Positions 42,337 to 53,146 of a DNA stretch of 64,000 bases are shown piece by piece. The stretch is from JALYNX01 sp040902845 (GTDB lineage Bacteria; Actinomycetota; Acidimicrobiia; Spongiisociales; ZC4RG35). Position 1 is the stretch's first letter. Each line of letters starts with the position of its first letter. The stretch lies in assembly GCA_040902845.1 (NCBI GenBank), contig JBBDWM010000023.1, positions 43,358 to 107,357 on the forward strand, in the 5' to 3' direction. The notes under the pieces are model-generated. The model saw only the letters and a program-made list of their open reading frames with translations, was not told where the DNA came from and did not search any database. Position numbers and translations under genes: made by a program.

Positions 42337-42453
42337 TCGTTCCCTCCGTGATCGACTCCAGGCACCAGGCCCGGTCACGTTAAGCCGTTCGCCGGCGAAT
42401 GTCCCCGGACCTTCTCCCGACATCCTCGTCGCCATGGGTGACAAGATGCAGTC

Positions 42454-43050
42454 ATGGAGTTCCGTGACGTCATCGCCAAACGGCGAATGGTCCGCAACTA
42501 CCTCTCAGACCCGGTTCCTATCGAGAATCTGAACCGCATCGTCGACGCTGGGATCCGAGCCCCATCCGCCGGTTTCTCTCAGGGGTTGGGGTTCGTGATC
42601 GTCACCGACGCCCCGGTGCGACTGGCCATCGCCGAGCTCGCCGACGAGGGCGAATATGTGGCGAACGGGTTCGATCCCTGGATCTCACGGGCCCCGGCCC
42701 ACATTGTCATCACGGTGAATGAAGAGGCGTACCGGGCTCGCTACCGGGAACCCGACAAGCTGGGGCCGAACGGTGAAGAGATCGCGTGGCCGGTTCCATA
42801 CTGGTGGGTCGACGCCGGCGCCGGGTTGATGGCGATTCTCCTCGCCACGGTCGACGAGGGCCTCGCCGCCGGTTTCTTGGGCGTTCATGCCATCTCGGAA
42901 CTGGCCTCGCTGCTTCGGCTGCCTTCGGATCATCTTCCGATCGGGGTGGTGACGGTGGGCAGACCGGCACCCGATCGCCGCTCATCGAGTCTTGCCCGCG
43001 GACGAAGGCCACGAGAGTCGGTGGTTCATTGGGAAACGTGGGACGGCTAG
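42454..43050 (+). CDS. Nitroreductase family protein
   Basis: 198 aa. The FMN-binding start is K-R-R-M-V-R-N-Y, then I-R-A-P-S-A-G-F-S-Q-G, A-P-A-H-I-V-I-T-V-N, and the G-A-G-L-M-A-I-L-L-A-T...G-L-A-A-G-F-L-G helix, and L-P-I-G-V-V-T-V-G-R-P. Flavin-dependent oxidoreductase; physiological substrate unknown. It ends 2 bp before the methyltransferase gene, so one operon is likely. Confidence 0.88.
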   Translation: MEFRDVIAKRRMVRNYLSDPVPIENLNRIVDAGIRAPSAGFSQGLGFVIVTDAPVRLAIAELADEGEYVANGFDPWISRAPAHIVITVNEEAYRARYREPDKLGPNGEEIAWPVPYWWVDAGAGLMAILLATVDEGLAAGFLGVHAISELASLLRLPSDHLPIGVVTVGRPAPDRRSSSLARGRRPRESVVHWETWDG

Positions 43051-43052
43051 TC

Positions 43053-43841
43053 GTGCCCGAACTCGACATCACGTCGACCTCCAACCCCAGGATCAAGACA
43101 CTGATCGGACTGCGTGATCGGCGGAATCGTGATCGGGATGGTGTCTTCGCCGTCGAGGGCGCGCGTCTCCTGACGAGGGCGGTTGGGTCCGGTCATCAAC
43201 CGGTCGAGATCTACTACGACCCCGAACGCTTCGACCCCTCCCCGTTCCCGGGTCCGGTCACCTTCGCCTGCTCACCAGAGACCCTGTCACGCGCCTCCTA
43301 CCGGGGCTCGGATGAGGGCGTCATCGCTGTCTTCGGCCAATTCGATCTCGGTATCGACCGTCTCGACCCTGGCTCCCTTCCCCTGATCCTGATGACCGAG
43401 GGCCTGGAGAAACCGGGGAATCTGGGAGCGATCCTCCGCACTGCCGATGCGGTGGGCGCCGACGCGGTGATCGTGGTCGACCCCGAGATCGATCCGTTCA
43501 ACCCCAACGTGGTCCGCTCATCGACCGGCGCCCTGTTCAGTGTGCCGCTGGCGGTGGCCGACCTCAACACCGCAATGGCCTGGCTCCGCAGGAACGGGAT
43601 CACCCTGGTGGGAGCAGACCCGACAGCCGATGAAAACCTGTGGTCGGTCGATCTAAGGGTGCCGTGCGCCCTGCTCGTGGGATCGGAGCACCTCGGGCTG
43701 ACAAGGGAGGCACGTGAGGCCACCGACATCCTGGTCTCGATACCGATGCACGGTCTCACCGACTCTCTGAACGCATCGGTGACCATGGCGCTACTCGCCT
43801 ACGAAGCCCGACGGCAACGGGCGACGCCAGCACACGACTGA
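43053..43841 (+). CDS. SpoU/TrmH-family RNA 2'-O-methyltransferase
   Basis: 262 aa; the GTG at 43053 is chosen because the longer frame overlaps the nitroreductase in a different frame. An N-terminal RNA-binding (SpoU_sub_bind) domain is followed by the knotted SPOUT domain with motif 1 G-N-L-G-A-I-L-R-T-A-D-A-V-G-A-D, N-V-V-R-S-S-T-G-A-L-F-S-V-P, motif 2 L-L-V-G-S-E-H-L-G-L-T and motif 3 I-P-M-H-G-L-T-D-S-L-N-A-S-V. It most resembles 23S rRNA methyltransferases such as TsnR/RlmB; the target base cannot be assigned. Confidence 0.9.
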   Translation: MPELDITSTSNPRIKTLIGLRDRRNRDRDGVFAVEGARLLTRAVGSGHQPVEIYYDPERFDPSPFPGPVTFACSPETLSRASYRGSDEGVIAVFGQFDLGIDRLDPGSLPLILMTEGLEKPGNLGAILRTADAVGADAVIVVDPEIDPFNPNVVRSSTGALFSVPLAVADLNTAMAWLRRNGITLVGADPTADENLWSVDLRVPCALLVGSEHLGLTREAREATDILVSIPMHGLTDSLNASVTMALLAYEARRQRATPAHD

Positions 43842-43853
43842 CCAGGTCACCCC

Positions 43854-43883
43854 TTGACATCGAACGTATGTTCGGTTTAGCCT
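43854..43883 (+). promoter_or_regulatory. LexA/SOS box within a promoter
   Basis: TTGACA (43854-43859) and TAGCCT (43878-43883) form a -35/-10 pair 18 bp apart. Between them TCGAACGTATGTTCGG (43860-43875) matches the Gram-positive/mycobacterial SOS consensus CGAAC-N4-GTTCG exactly. A transcript from this promoter would begin within a few bases of the GTG start at 43894, so the mRNA is probably leaderless. Confidence 0.85.
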
Positions 43884-43893
43884 CGTATGGGCC

Positions 43894-45522
43894 GTGCCCG
43901 CCCTGGTCCAACCCAGCTTCGACGAGCTATCCACTGCGCTTTACGCGGTCACCTTCTGTGTGCTCGACCTGGAGACCACCGGCGGCTCGCCAAAGGATTG
44001 CGCCATCACTGAGATCGGGGCGGTCAAGTACCAGGGAGGGGAGCTTCTCGGGAGCTTTCAGACCCTGGTCGATCCCGGGCTTCCGATCCCGCCCTCCATC
44101 ACCATCTTGACCGGCATCACCCAGACGATGGTGTTCGACGCCCCCACCATCCACACCGCCCTTCCCTCATTCCTCGAGTTCATAGGAGATGCGGTGATCG
44201 TGGGGCACAACGTTCGATTCGACATGTCGTTTCTGCAGGCCGCAGCCCGCCAACTCGGGTACGAGCCCATTGTGAACGACACGGTCGACACCGCAGCCCT
44301 CGCCCGTCGTCTGGTTCGTGAGGAGGTGAGGAACCTGCGGCTGCAAACTCTGGCCGCCCACTTCCGGAGCCCGATCACCCCCATCCACCGCGCCCTCGAC
44401 GACGCCCGAGCCACCGCCCATGTTCTCCACGCCCTTCTGGAGAGGACAGGCAACCTCGGAGTGACCAATCTCGACGACCTGCTTCAGCTTCCGAAGGCTC
44501 GGGGTTCCGCCTTCTACTCCAAGATGGGGCTGAGCGATGCACTCCCCCGACGGCCAGGTGTCTACGTCTTCCGGGATCGGCACGGCACCCCTATCTACGT
44601 GGGCAAGGCCACCAACCTCCGGGCCCGGGTTCGCCAATACTTCTACGGCGACCAACGGCGGAGCATCGCCAACCTGATGCGTGAGCTGGCCACGATCGAC
44701 CACGTGGTCTGCGAGACACCCCTCGAGGCCGAGATCACCGAGCTCAGGCTGATCCACACCCACCGTCCCAGACACAACCGGCGGTCGAGACCGCCCAAGA
44801 CCTCGCACTGGGTCAAGGTGACCCGTGAGCCGTTTCCGAGACTCTCGGTGGTTCGAACACTCAAGGAGGACGCTTTGGCCTATCTCGGGCCCTTTCGCTC
44901 GAAACAGGCCGCTGACCTGGTGGTGACCGCCCTCTGGGATGCGACATCGATCCGCAGATGCCGTGCCTCTCCATCCACTCCCACCGCCCGATGCGCACCG
45001 GCCCAGCTAGGCGTCGCGCTGTGCCCTTGCGATGGCTCGCTCTCACCAGAGGAGTACCGGCCGATCGTGGAGCGGCTCATCGAGGGCCTCGATGACGATC
45101 CCGAGCTCCTGCTCGCCCCATTGGTCGACAAGATGGGCCAGCTCGCGGCGCAGTATCGATACGAGGAGGCGGGTTGGCTGAGGGATCGGCACGATGCCCT
45201 TGCCCGCGCCATCGATCGGCGCCGGATCTGGAGATCACTCACCGATCTCGGCTTCTGCGAGGTGGAGAGCCGGGACGGGTGCCGGGTGCTCATTGATCAC
45301 GGAAGATTGGTCGCCACCTGGCGTCTCGATCGCACCCCTCCTCTGCGCCCTGCCCCGATCATCGGGGACCACGAACGTCATCAGGTCCCGCACAATGTCG
45401 AGATGGCAGAGGAAGCGGATCTCATCTGGAGATGGCTCGACACGACTCAGATCCATCTCGTGGAGGCAACCGGGTTCATGGCGCTTCCTGTTCGGCCGGT
45501 GCGTCGGCTCGAGGTCCGCTGA
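43894..45522 (+). CDS. DEDD 3'-5' exonuclease fused to UvrC-like GIY-YIG nuclease
   Basis: 542 aa. N-terminal DnaQ-like exonuclease: C-V-L-D-L-E-T-T-G-G (about 22-31), G-H-N-V-R-F-D-M-S-F, and H-R-A-L-D-D-A-R-A-T. Central GIY-YIG domain with G-V-Y-V-F-R-D...I-Y-V-G-K-A-T-N-L-R-A-R-V and the rest of the UvrC N-terminal half, including a UVR-like Q-L-A-A-Q-Y-R-Y-E-E-A-G-W-L-R-D-R. It lacks the UvrC C-terminal nuclease. This fusion is typical of Actinobacteria and relates to Cho-type repair incision. The SOS box upstream supports a DNA repair role. Confidence 0.92.
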   Translation: MPALVQPSFDELSTALYAVTFCVLDLETTGGSPKDCAITEIGAVKYQGGELLGSFQTLVDPGLPIPPSITILTGITQTMVFDAPTIHTALPSFLEFIGDAVIVGHNVRFDMSFLQAAARQLGYEPIVNDTVDTAALARRLVREEVRNLRLQTLAAHFRSPITPIHRALDDARATAHVLHALLERTGNLGVTNLDDLLQLPKARGSAFYSKMGLSDALPRRPGVYVFRDRHGTPIYVGKATNLRARVRQYFYGDQRRSIANLMRELATIDHVVCETPLEAEITELRLIHTHRPRHNRRSRPPKTSHWVKVTREPFPRLSVVRTLKEDALAYLGPFRSKQAADLVVTALWDATSIRRCRASPSTPTARCAPAQLGVALCPCDGSLSPEEYRPIVERLIEGLDDDPELLLAPLVDKMGQLAAQYRYEEAGWLRDRHDALARAIDRRRIWRSLTDLGFCEVESRDGCRVLIDHGRLVATWRLDRTPPLRPAPIIGDHERHQVPHNVEMAEEADLIWRWLDTTQIHLVEATGFMALPVRPVRRLEVR

Positions 45523-45563
45523 CCCGACTTGAGTCTCCCGACCGGGGCAATGAGACTTCGGAC

Positions 45564-46208
45564 GTGGATCGCCTGATCGATCTCGACCAAATCGGAGTCT
45601 CGCTCGGCGGGCTCCCTGTCCTGCGTGGCATCGATCTCAGCGTCGGCCCGGGAGACTCGCTTGGGGTCAATGGGCCCAACGGGGTGGGCAAGACCACCCT
45701 CCTCCGGGTATTGGCGACGCTGCTGGCACCAGCCACCGGATCCGGCTCGATCCTGGGAGCCTCGCTCGGAACCCCCGAGGTCTATGCCCTCAGGTCCCGG
45801 ATCGGGCTTCTCTCACATCGGCCGTCCGTGATCCCTGAGTTGACGCTCGCCGAGAATCTGCGCCATGCTGCCTCCCTTTCCGGCGTCGACACCGGAAAGG
45901 CAGAGACGGCGCTGCGGGTCGTGGGTCTCGACGGTGTCGCATCGAGAAGGGCGGGCGCCAGCTCGTTCGGAATGCTCCGTCGCACCGAGGTGGCACGACT
46001 CCTGATCACCGCACCGAGGATCCTGCTGCTCGACGAGCCGTTCACCGGGCTCGACGTCGAAGCGCAGGAACTGATTGGGGCGCTGGTCACCAGGACAACC
46101 TCGGCCGGTGGGGCCGTGGTGATCGTGTCGCACGACTCCGACCACCTGGCGTTTCACACCAATCGGCTTCTCTCGATGTCCCTCGGCCGTCTGGAACAGA
46201 AGTCGTGA
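45564..46208 (+). CDS. ccmA: Heme exporter ATP-binding protein CcmA
   Basis: 214 aa from the GTG at 45564; the open frame reaches back into the preceding gene without similarity. Walker A N-G-P-N-G-V-G-K-T-T, a signature S-S-F-G-M-L-R-R-T-E-V-A-R (unusual, in place of LSGGQ), Walker B I-L-L-L-D-E-P-F-T-G-L-D, and H-loop V-I-V-S-H-D. With CcmB and CcmC it powers release of holo-CcmE. First gene of the ccm operon. Confidence 0.9.
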   Translation: MDRLIDLDQIGVSLGGLPVLRGIDLSVGPGDSLGVNGPNGVGKTTLLRVLATLLAPATGSGSILGASLGTPEVYALRSRIGLLSHRPSVIPELTLAENLRHAASLSGVDTGKAETALRVVGLDGVASRRAGASSFGMLRRTEVARLLITAPRILLLDEPFTGLDVEAQELIGALVTRTTSAGGAVVIVSHDSDHLAFHTNRLLSMSLGRLEQKS

Positions 46209-46879
46209 GCTTCTGGAGTCAGACCTACGAGATCGCCCGGGTCGACCTCACCGTCGAGCGCCGGCTCGGGGACACGCTGCGCATCGTCCTCCCCTTTGCG
46301 GTGGTGGCCCTGCTGGTCTTCCCTTTGACTCTCGGCGTCGACCTGACAGCTATTTCCCGGCTCGGGCCAGCGGTGTTCTGGGCGATTGGGATCCTTTTCG
46401 GAATGCAGGTCGCCCTCCGCCAGGCTGCGCACGATGACCAGGAGCGCCGCGACCTCTATGCACTCCTCGGCGTCGACCCAGCGGCGCGTTTTGTCGGTCG
46501 CACCATCTCCGGATCAGTGTTGATGGCAGGGTTCTTCGCCGTCCTTCTGGTGGCGATGCTCGTCCTCTACAGCCCGCGGCTCCCTCACGGATGGCTGAGC
46601 CCGGTCGCCCTCAGCTCGATCCTGGTCGCCATCGGCCTCACCGAATTGGGGACGCTCGCTGGAGAAGTCACCGCCGGTCTCCACAACCGCACGGCCTTGG
46701 CCTCACTCATCGTGGCGCCGCTCGCCCTCCCGCTCGTGATCGGGGCGTCGCAGACGCTGGAAGCACTGGCCCGAGACACCGGTATCCTCCCCTGGATATT
46801 GGTCCTGGTCGCAACCGACCTGGCGCTTGCGGTGGCAGGCGTCGGCCTGGCAAGACCTCTCGAGGAGGCGTCTAGATGA
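46205..46879 (+). CDS. ccmB: Heme exporter membrane protein CcmB
   Basis: 224 aa with six helices, GTG start, 4-nt overlap with ccmA. Matches the CcmB pattern: D-L-T-V-E-R-R near the start, A-V-F-W-A-I-G-I-L-F, an arginine-rich loop D-D-Q-E-R-R-D-L-Y-A-L-L, and a helix pair ending A-P-L-A-L-P-L-V-I-G-A. Permease partner of CcmA in System I cytochrome c maturation. Confidence 0.9.
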   Translation: MSFWSQTYEIARVDLTVERRLGDTLRIVLPFAVVALLVFPLTLGVDLTAISRLGPAVFWAIGILFGMQVALRQAAHDDQERRDLYALLGVDPAARFVGRTISGSVLMAGFFAVLLVAMLVLYSPRLPHGWLSPVALSSILVAIGLTELGTLAGEVTAGLHNRTALASLIVAPLALPLVIGASQTLEALARDTGILPWILVLVATDLALAVAGVGLARPLEEASR

Positions 46880-47586
46880 CACGGGTGAAGGTTCTGCTTG
46901 CCATCGCATCGGTGGCGATGGCCGTCGGTCTCTGGTTCGCCCTGTCAGCGCCCACCGACACCCTTCAGGGTGAGTTCACCCGCATCATCAACATCCACGC
47001 GCCGTCGATGTGGCTCGCCTTCTTGGCCTTCGGCCTGACCGCTCTCGGCTCGGGGATGTGGCTGATCCGCAAGCAGAACCGATGGGATCGCCTCGCCGAG
47101 GCCTCCGCCGAGCTCGGAGTCATGTTCACCGCCATCGGGCTTTTCAGCGGCATGGTTTGGGGACAGGCGGTGTGGGGAAGGGCCTGGGATTGGGGTGACG
47201 CCCGACTAGCCACCACTGCGGTGATGTTCTTCGTCTACGTCGGCTATCTGGCACTGCGGGGAGCGACATCGGACCCAACAGTGCGGGCACGACGAGCGGC
47301 GATCCTCGGGGTCATCGCCGTGATCCAGGTCCCGCTTGTCTACTTCTCGGTGAACCTATTTCGCACCCTCCACCAGACCCAGTCGATCCGACCCGACGGG
47401 GTCACCATGCCCCGTGAGATGTCGATTGCGATTCTGGTCAATGTGATCGCCTTCACCATCCTCTACGTCGCCCTCCTCGTGGCAAGGATCGATGTGGCCA
47501 AAGCCGAGGAGAGAATCGCCGCCGAGAACGCGCTGGCTGGTGACGCGGTGAAGCCACCGCGGTTGTCGGAGGTCGGAGATGTCTGA
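46876..47586 (+). CDS. ccmC: Heme-handling protein CcmC
   Basis: 236 aa with six helices. The tryptophan-rich heme motif is V-W-G-R-A-W-D-W-G-D-A-R-L, flanked by histidines in N-I-H-A-P-S-M-W (between early helices) and L-H-Q-T-Q-S-I-R-P. Compared with the textbook WGxxWxWDxRL, one residue (G) is inserted before the Asp. It transfers heme to CcmE. 4-nt overlap with ccmB. Confidence 0.92.
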   Translation: MTRVKVLLAIASVAMAVGLWFALSAPTDTLQGEFTRIINIHAPSMWLAFLAFGLTALGSGMWLIRKQNRWDRLAEASAELGVMFTAIGLFSGMVWGQAVWGRAWDWGDARLATTAVMFFVYVGYLALRGATSDPTVRARRAAILGVIAVIQVPLVYFSVNLFRTLHQTQSIRPDGVTMPREMSIAILVNVIAFTILYVALLVARIDVAKAEERIAAENALAGDAVKPPRLSEVGDV

Positions 47587-47683
47587 CAGTTTGATCGTCG
47601 TTGGAACCTTCGTCATCTCCTATGGAGTCATCGTCGGATACGCCGCCTACCTCCATCTCCGGCGACGCCGAGCCGGGAACTGA
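47579..47683 (+). CDS. ccmD: CcmD-like small membrane protein
   Basis: 34 aa, reading MSDSLIVVGTFVISYGVIVG then Y-A-A-Y-L-H-L-R-R-R-R-A-G-N. One membrane helix with an R-rich cytoplasmic end is exactly the CcmD design. It begins inside the ccmC end (8-nt overlap) behind GGAGG and ends 1 bp before the ccmE ATG. CcmD is needed to release holo-CcmE from the CcmABC complex. Confidence 0.85.
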   Translation: MSDSLIVVGTFVISYGVIVGYAAYLHLRRRRAGN

Positions 47684-47684
47684 C

Positions 47685-48091
47685 ATGGCCCATCGTCGGT
47701 TCGTGCTCCTCGGCATCGCCGGGGTTATCGCACTGGTCGTTGGATTGACCGTCACCAGTCTCGGCGAGAATCTGACCTACTACCTCTTCCCGACCGAGGC
47801 TGTCGCCCAGAGAGCCGACTTTCCCGACGGCGAGCGGTTCCGTCTCGCGGGAACGGTCGTCACGGGCACGATGGTGGAATCCGACGACCAGGTGGCCTTC
47901 GACTTGGCCGACGGTGGCGCCACGATTGCGGTGGTGCTCACGGAATCCGCTCCCTCCCTGCTGGCCGAGAATGTCCCGGTGCTCCTCGAGGGCGCATGGT
48001 CGGGTGATGAGTTCGTGGCCGATGACGTCCTGATCCGTCATGACGAGAACTACGAGGTCCCCGACGAGGGCGGGGCCTACCCGGCCGGCTG

Positions 48092-48092
<1 letters not shown>
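47685..48092 (+). CDS. ccmE: Cytochrome c-type biogenesis heme chaperone CcmE
   Basis: 135 aa from the ATG at 47685. One N-terminal helix (about 6-28), then an OB-fold beta barrel with F-R-L-A-G-T-V-V. The C-terminal R-H-D-E-N-Y motif carries the heme-binding His119 and Tyr123 of the HxxxY class (the archaeal type has Cys instead). It carries heme from CcmC to CcmF. Confidence 0.93.
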
Positions 48093-50102
<2,010 letters not shown>

Positions 50103-50110
<8 letters not shown>

Positions 50111-51104
50111 GCGTTGGCTCAACATTCTGTTGGTCACCGTCATGGTCGTGATGGGGACCGCGCTGGCCTTCATGATCTCGACCCAACCGGTGGATGTGGA
50201 CCGGGCCCAACAGATCGGCGCTCGGATCAGGTGCCCGGTCTGCCAGGGCGAGTCGATAGCCGACTCACCGGCCCAGATGGCACAGGACATGATGGCCCTG
50301 ATCGCAGAGAAGGTGGCCCAGGGCGCCACCGACCAACAGGTCATCGATGATCTGTTGTCTTCTTACAGCGGCGCCGTCCTTCTCGACCCGCCGGTATCGG
50401 GCGTCACACTCTGGCTGTGGCTGGCCCCTCTCGTCGCTGTTGCCGTTGGAGTCGCTGTCATCTTCTGGTGGCGACGTCACCCCGGTTCCGGCGACGCCGC
50501 CCCCTCCCAACCGCGGAGCAAGAAACGGCTCTTGGTTGGCGGCATCGTTCTGGTTGCGATGTTCGCTGTCATCGTCGGCCTGGCGGGAAACTTCCTCCAA
50601 GAGCGAGAGGGGCCAACCGAAGGTGTGGCCGATCTTGGCGACGATGACCTCACCGACGTCAGCAACGAGACTATGGAGGCAGTCATCGCCGCCAATCTCG
50701 ACAATCCCCAGATCAACGGCATGCGAATGGCTCTCGCCGAGCGTTACTACGAAGAGGGCGACTATCGGTCCGCCTTCCCCCACTTTCTCGCGGTCGCCGA
50801 GAGCGAAAAGGCAACCGACAGCGAGGCGGCGGCCGCTCTCACCCGTCTCGGGTGGATGGCCTACGAGGGCAACGGGGAGGTCGAGACTGCGCTGCGGCTG
50901 CTCGATCAAGCGTTGGCGATCGAGCCCGGATCCCCGGTCGCCCTCTATCTCAAGGGGCTGGTGCAGTGGTGTGGCGTCGGAGACGCCGCGACCGCGGCCT
51001 CGCTGTTCCAAGAGGTCCTGGCGAATCCGGCCCTTCCCGACGAGTCTCGACTTGAGATCGAGGCCGATCTCGACCGGGCCGGCTCCGGAGTGGCCTGCAC
51101 ATGA
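50103..51104 (+). CDS. ccmH: CcmH-CcmI-like fusion: apocytochrome thiol oxidoreductase with TPR domain
   Basis: 333 aa. The first ~125 residues are CcmH: a helix, then R-C-P-V-C-Q-G-E-S-I-A-D-S with redox Cys44 and Cys47, and a second helix (about 102-122). A third helix (about 142-162) precedes a CcmI-like tetratricopeptide part (about 195-330: M-A-L-A-E-R-Y-Y-E-E-G-D-Y...). It would hold apocytochrome c and keep its CxxCH reduced for CcmF. It overlaps ccmF by 8 nt. Confidence 0.92.
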
Positions 51105-51694
51105 ACGGTCGTGCCCTGAAGTGGGTCGGGATCGGTGTCATCGCGGTCACGGTGGTCCTGGCAGTTGTTCTCGCCTCCAGGTTCGGGACGGACCCCGGTT
51201 TGGTCGATTCCCCCTTGATCGGCCACCCGGCACCGGGGTTCGCTCTGCAAACCCTCACCGGGGATGGCGAAGTCTCTCTGGAGAAGCTTCGCGGTCAGAT
51301 CGTCGTCGTCAATTTCTTTGCGTCGTGGTGCCTCCAATGTCGCAACGAGCACGCTGACCTGGTGGCCACCTCGGACTCGTTCGCTGACGACGGCGTGACC
51401 TTCGTCCAGATCGCCTACCAGGAAGCGCCCGAGCAGTCGCTCGCCTACCTCGCCGAGGCGGGGACCTCGGAAGCCACCGCCTACCTGGCCGATCCCGGGA
51501 GCCGAACCGCCATCGCCTATGGAGTGTTCGGGATCCCGGAGACCTTCTTCATAGACCCTGAAGGAATAGTGGTGGGAAAGATCATCGGTGAGGCCGACGC
51601 ATTGATACTCGGGGCGACCATCGACGCCATAAAGCGGGGCGAGCAACCAGGCCAACAGGTCACAGGCGACACCCAGCAGGGCCCCGACAGCTGA
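51101..51694 (+). CDS. ccmG: Thiol-disulfide reductase CcmG (TlpA/ResA-like)
   Basis: 197 aa. N-terminal anchor helix (about 8-26), then a thioredoxin fold with F-F-A-S-W-C-L-Q-C (Cys77, Cys80), V-Q-I-A-Y-Q-E and the cis-Pro loop G-I-P-E-T-F-F-I-D-P-E-G. It reduces the apocytochrome or CcmH disulfide outside the membrane. ATGA overlap with ccmH; last gene of the ccm operon. Confidence 0.9.
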   Translation: MNGRALKWVGIGVIAVTVVLAVVLASRFGTDPGLVDSPLIGHPAPGFALQTLTGDGEVSLEKLRGQIVVVNFFASWCLQCRNEHADLVATSDSFADDGVTFVQIAYQEAPEQSLAYLAEAGTSEATAYLADPGSRTAIAYGVFGIPETFFIDPEGIVVGKIIGEADALILGATIDAIKRGEQPGQQVTGDTQQGPDS

Positions 51695-51711
51695 GCCGGC
51701 TTTGGTTCAGC
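51690..51711. terminator. Possible bidirectional terminator between ccmG and a convergent hydrolase
   Basis: GCTGAGCC (51690-51697) pairs with GGTTCAGC (51704-51711), 8 bp with one G-T pair and a GGCTTT loop. It overlaps both stop codons of the convergent genes. The stem is short and a T-run is absent. Confidence 0.45.
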
Positions 51712-53104
51712 CCGGGCGGATGACCTCCACGGTGACCTCGTCGAAACTGGACGTGTCCAGGGCTGCCGAGCCTGTCTCGAGGAGAAACACGTCGAAGAAC
51801 CCGAGCACGTAGCGGTCGACGATGGGGATGACCCGGCCCGCAGGGATCGTGCCGGTAAGCCCCAGTTGCTCCGCGACCGGTGACAGCAAGGGGGCGATCG
51901 TGAAGTCGTTTTGGTTGGTGCCCTCGACCCCAACCCAGTAGGTGACGTTCTCACTGCGCTCGGCGATGCCTCGAAGAACCGCATCGTTCTCGGTGCCCCG
52001 CCATTCGTCCGATCTCATGAACAGCGCGGGGCGGGTCGCCGAAGCCGAAATGGTCCGATCGGGGATCGGTTCCACCCAAGCGTCCAGGCCCAGGACCGCA
52101 TCGCAACGTTCATCGACGAGACAAACCTCGACGGCCGCGCCACCTCCGGTCGACTGACCGAAGATCCCGATGCGGGTGACGTCAGCACTGGCCGCCAGGG
52201 CTCCGAACGGACCCGACTCCCCTTGGTCGAGCGCATCGAGGATGGTGACCAGGTCGGCGGCATAGACCTCTAAGAGAGTCTGGCTCGCCTCGTTATAGGC
52301 CTCCTCACCAACCGCTTCTTCGTCGGGGAGGGCGGCCGGGTTGTATCGCACCACGTCGCCGTCCTCGAACCGCGTCGTCACCGCGGCATAGGTGTGATCG
52401 GGAGCGATTACGACGTACCCGTGACTCACCAGATTCTCGATCTGGTTCACGGCGATGGCCCGAAACCCGGTCCAACCATGGCTGTAGATCACAATCGGGA
52501 ACGTTCCGGCGGCCACAGGAACGGACGGAAGGGCGTGGGACTTGGTGTACCGGGTGTAATTCAAGAGCCAGCCGGGATACCCGAGCAGAGTGGAGACCGC
52601 AGGCGACACCACGTCCCAGTCCTCGCTCCACGGGATCGGCTCGATGATCTCGCCTGGCTCGGCTGGGTACCAGACCTGTACCCGGAGCCGGCGCAGGCCT
52701 CCTGGAGAAGGTCCGTAGATCTCCTGGCGTCCTGAGGCGACCAGGTCGAAGGTCTCAGTCCCGATGGCCTCGGGTCCGGACGGCAACGGCAGCTCCGGCA
52801 CCGGAAGCACGAGGGGGAGGATGGCAGCCAGGCCAACCCCGGCCAACCCGAAGATGCCTCGAGCGATCCGGCTGGTCCAATCGAGCCGTCGCTCGACAAC
52901 GATGATGTCACCGATCGCCAGACCGAGAGCCGCTCCGTAGAGGGGCATCATCTGCCAGCGCAGCCCTTCCACCTGCCAATGCAATACGAACAGGGTGAGG
53001 AGGACCGCTGCAACAATCCCGCGGCGGGTCCTGACTCCGAAGACCGCCGGCCACCCGACCGCAAACAAACCAGCGAAGACCAGGAGCAGTTCGAATCGCC
53101 TCAC
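51707..53104 (-). CDS. Alpha/beta hydrolase with N-terminal membrane domain (PAF-acetylhydrolase-like)
   Basis: 465 aa, GTG start. Four hydrophobic segments occupy about residues 5-115, followed by an extracytoplasmic hydrolase domain. The oxyanion region is V-I-Y-S-H-G-W-T-G, the nucleophile is in I-F-G-Q-S-T-G-G-G, and A-P-D-H-T-Y is typical of PAF-AH/dienelactone hydrolase-like lipases. The catalytic acid and His are probably in the C-terminal third (L-G-L-D-A-W; the His is less certain). Substrate unknown. Confidence 0.8.
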   Translation of the reverse strand: MRRFELLLVFAGLFAVGWPAVFGVRTRRGIVAAVLLTLFVLHWQVEGLRWQMMPLYGAALGLAIGDIIVVERRLDWTSRIARGIFGLAGVGLAAILPLVLPVPELPLPSGPEAIGTETFDLVASGRQEIYGPSPGGLRRLRVQVWYPAEPGEIIEPIPWSEDWDVVSPAVSTLLGYPGWLLNYTRYTKSHALPSVPVAAGTFPIVIYSHGWTGFRAIAVNQIENLVSHGYVVIAPDHTYAAVTTRFEDGDVVRYNPAALPDEEAVGEEAYNEASQTLLEVYAADLVTILDALDQGESGPFGALAASADVTRIGIFGQSTGGGAAVEVCLVDERCDAVLGLDAWVEPIPDRTISASATRPALFMRSDEWRGTENDAVLRGIAERSENVTYWVGVEGTNQNDFTIAPLLSPVAEQLGLTGTIPAGRVIPIVDRYVLGFFDVFLLETGSAALDTSSFDEVTVEVIRPG

Positions 53105-53146
53105 CGACGCCGCGACCTCAGATTCCCCTCGATTCGCAGAAGCAGC

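Noticed and set aside
53085..53104. GTTCGAATC-like sequence resembling a tRNA T-arm
   Set aside because: No acceptor stem or anticodon arm around it, and it lies at the start of a hydrolase gene.
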